DNA of 57,593 nucleotides from Chloroflexota bacterium (lineage in GTDB: Bacteria > Chloroflexota > Dehalococcoidia > FW602-bin16), in NCBI GenBank assembly GCA_004297765.1, contig SCTZ01000156.1:1-57593 (forward strand), given 5' to 3'. Position numbers and translations under genes: made by a program. Positions 55,535 through 57,593 of the stretch are shown here, in pieces. Under the pieces are notes generated by a model, which worked only from the letters and a program-made list of their open reading frames with translations, was not told the DNA's origin and did no database searches. Every line of letters begins with the position of its first letter. Position 1 is the stretch's first letter.

Positions 55535-57593
55535 GTGATGATAAGTCTGACCATTGAAGGCCGCCCCGTTCAGGTGCCGGAAGGAAGCACCGTTCTGGAT
55601 GCGGCGCGGAAAGCCGGCGTCTACGTTCCCACACTGTGCCATGATCCGGACCTGAAGCCCTATGGCGCCTGCCGCCTGTGTCTGGTCGAAGTGGAGGGCG
55701 TGAAGGGCTATCCTGCCTCGTGCACCCTGCCGGCCAACAACGGCATGGTGGTGCGCACCGACACTCAGGCGCTCAATCAGTTGCGCCGCGGCATAGTGGA
55801 ACTGCTGGTGGCCGAAGGCCACGACAACTGCATGGCCTGCGCCAAGAACAATCGGTGCGAGCTGCAGCGCATTGGTGCCTACGTGGGGCTGACGAAGGTG
55901 CGCTACGAGCAGGTGCACCGTGGTATTCCCGTCGACGACAGCAATCCGTTCTTCTACCGAGATCTGGACAAGTGCATCCTCTGCGCGCGCTGCGTGCGGG
56001 CCTGCGCCGAGGTCGAGTTCGTCAATGCCATCGACTACGGCGGACGGGGCTACGATGCCGTCATCGCCACCATGGGCAACAGGCCGCTGACGCAATCCAA
56101 CTGCGAGTCGTGCGGTGAGTGCGTGGACCAGTGCCCGGTCGGGGCACTAGTCAGGAAGAAGAACGTGATGCCCACCCGGGAGGTACGGACCACCTGCGCC
56201 TACTGCGGCGTGGGCTGTGGTCTGGTCCTGGGTCTGCGCGGCGACGAGATCGTGCAGGTGCGCGGAGACGACGACGCGCCCGTCAATCATGGGACCTTAT
56301 GCGTCAAGGGGCGCTTCGGCGTGGAGTTCGTGCACCATAAGGATCGCCTCCGCACGCCTTTGATGAAGAAGGACGGGCAGTTCGTGCCCATCTCGTGGGA
56401 CGAGGCCCTCGACATCATCAGCGAGCGCCTAGCCAGGTACAGCGGATCGGAGTACGCCAGCGTGGCCTCGGGACGCTGTACGAACGAGGACAACTACGTC
56501 TTCCAGAAATTCACGCGGGGGGTGATGGGCTCCAACAGCATAGACCACTGCGCCCGTCTCTGACACGCTCCGAGCGTGGCCGGTCTGGCCACCACATTCG
56601 GCAGCGGCGCAATGACCAACGCCATCGAGGAGATCGCGGACGCGCAGTGTCTCCTGGTGATTGGCTCGAACACGACGGTTGCACATCCTGTGCTGGCGCT
56701 CCAGATCAAGCGGGCCGTTAGCAAGGGCGCCAAGCTCATCGTCGCCAACCCGCGTGAGATCGACCTCTGCCGCTACGCGGATCTGCACCTGCAGCTGATC
56801 CCCGGGACCGACGTTCCACTCGTCATGGGCATGGTCAAGACCATCCTGGACGAAGGTCTGTGGAACCGCGAGTTCGTGGCGGAGCGCTGTGAGGATTTCG
56901 CCCAGTTGGAAGAGAGCCTACGCAGCTTTGGCATGGCTGAGGCGTCCCAGATCACCGGTGTTCCGATCGAGCTGATCCAGCAGGCCGCGCGGCTCTATGC
57001 CACCAGCGAGCCGTCCTCGATCCTGTATACTCTGGGCATCACTCAGCATACCCACGGCACAGACAACGTTTTCGCGCTGGCCAATCTGGCCATGGCGACC
57101 GGACAGATCGGGAAGCACGCCTCGGGCGTGAATCCGCTCCGTGGCGCTAACAACGTGCAGGGCGCTTGCGACATGGGAAGCCTGCCGCCCTTCTTCCCCG
57201 CCTACCAGCAGGTGGCGGACCCGGGAGTGCGCGAGAAGTTCTCGAAGGCCTGGGGTGTGTCGCTGAGCGACGAGCAGGGTCTCACCATTGAGGAGATGGT
57301 CCAGGCGGCCCACGAGGGCAGCCTGAAGGCCGTCTATGTGATGGGAGAGAACCCGGCTCTGAGCGATCCGGACGTCAACCACGTGCGCGCTGCCTTCGGG
57401 AAGCTGGAGTTCCTGGTGGTGCAGGACATCTTCCTGACGGAGACCGCGCAATTGGCCGACATCGTGCTGCCCGCCGCGACCTTCGCCGAGAAGGAAGGCA
57501 CCTTCACCAACACCGAGCGGCGCGTACAGCGCGTGCGCCAGGCCATCGCGCCGGTTGGCGAAGCTCGACAGGATTGGGCTATCATCAGCGAGG
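55535..57593 (+). CDS. fdhF: selenocysteine formate dehydrogenase catalytic subunit, 3' end outside the window
   Basis: Catalytic subunit interconverting formate and CO2. An N-terminal 2Fe-2S domain (Cys35, 46, 49, 63) is followed by a NuoG-type cluster ([13 protein letters not shown]), two 4Fe-4S motifs ([25 protein letters not shown]), then [11 protein letters not shown] and the Mo/W-bisMGD domain. The frame is interrupted by TGA at 56561-56563, residue 343, in [13 protein letters not shown], exactly the Sec site of FDH; the same frame is open to the window end (686 codons visible), with conserved [22 protein letters not shown] and [14 protein letters not shown] hairpin follows. Start codon is GTG at 55535 or the next ATG. 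Requires selA-selD elsewhere in the genome. Confidence 0.94.
56561..56592 (+). promoter_or_regulatory. SECIS element in fdhF
   Basis: Downstream of the TGA (56561-56563) lies GTGGCC-GGTCT-GGCCAC (56576-56592): a six-bp stem with loop GGTCT. The loop begins 18 bases after the TGA, the same distance and loop bases as the E. coli fdhF SECIS. This supports SelB-mediated Sec insertion. Confidence 0.88.

Noticed and set aside
56561..56563. TGA ending fdhF as a true stop or frameshift
   Set aside because: The same frame continues with conserved FDH sequence, the codon is at the Sec site, and a matching SECIS follows.

Overview
The window is a high-GC bacterial chromosome segment. Gene content and arrangement suggest the phylum Chloroflexota, perhaps an Anaerolineae-like anaerobe. 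The pointers are the hrcA-grpE-dnaK-dnaJ-prmA-rsmE cluster behind a CIRCE operator, a bacterial V/A-type ATPase, a compact IDH-MDH-fumarase operon and a selenocysteine formate dehydrogenase on a NADH dehydrogenase-like chassis. The lineage is an inference; no 16S gene is present.

Layout. 1-8.2 kb (minus strand): ribosomal proteins L31 (partial), L27 and L21; a small gene behind a promoter whose spacer is a LexA-like palindrome; then rsmE, prmA, dnaJ, dnaK, grpE and hrcA, with CIRCE and a sigma-A promoter at the head. 8.2-13.2 kb: a zinc MDR dehydrogenase, queD, folK, folP, a zinc-ribbon protein, an XRE-like protein and proline dehydrogenase. 13.3-18.5 kb (plus): a P-loop HprK/PEPCK-like protein translationally coupled to isocitrate dehydrogenase, then malate dehydrogenase and two-subunit class I fumarase, closed by a terminator. 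18.7-21.5 kb (minus): tRNA-Ala(GGC), a T-box-like leader and leuS. 21.6-23.9 kb: an nfeD/stomatin pair. 24.1-33.9 kb (minus): V/A-ATPase operon H-C-I-K-F-E-A-B-D plus a coupled UspA protein. 34.1-43.4 kb (minus): birA, two paralogous membrane histidine kinases, a chemoreceptor and a soluble PAS kinase; the three kinases share one promoter cassette. 43.5-45 kb: a lipoprotein-type sortase and a zinc-ribbon protein. 45.3-57.6 kb (plus): UDP-glucose dehydrogenase, then a six-gene redox operon that runs off the window.

The most notable system is that operon: NuoE, a NuoF-GltD fusion, a second NuoE, a second NuoF with ferredoxin domains, a NuoG/FdhA-like subunit with Phe where selenocysteine or cysteine is expected, and a true selenocysteine formate dehydrogenase with an in-frame UGA and SECIS hairpin. 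It looks like a formate-oxidising or CO2-reducing, possibly electron-bifurcating flavin complex with two nucleotide-reacting modules. A second theme is a dispersed element built from 9-bp GATC-type units, present at five sites, one inside a coding sequence and two running into stop codons. Many starts here are GTG or TTG, and several were shortened from the longest reading frame using Shine-Dalgarno sites, overlaps or regulatory sites.
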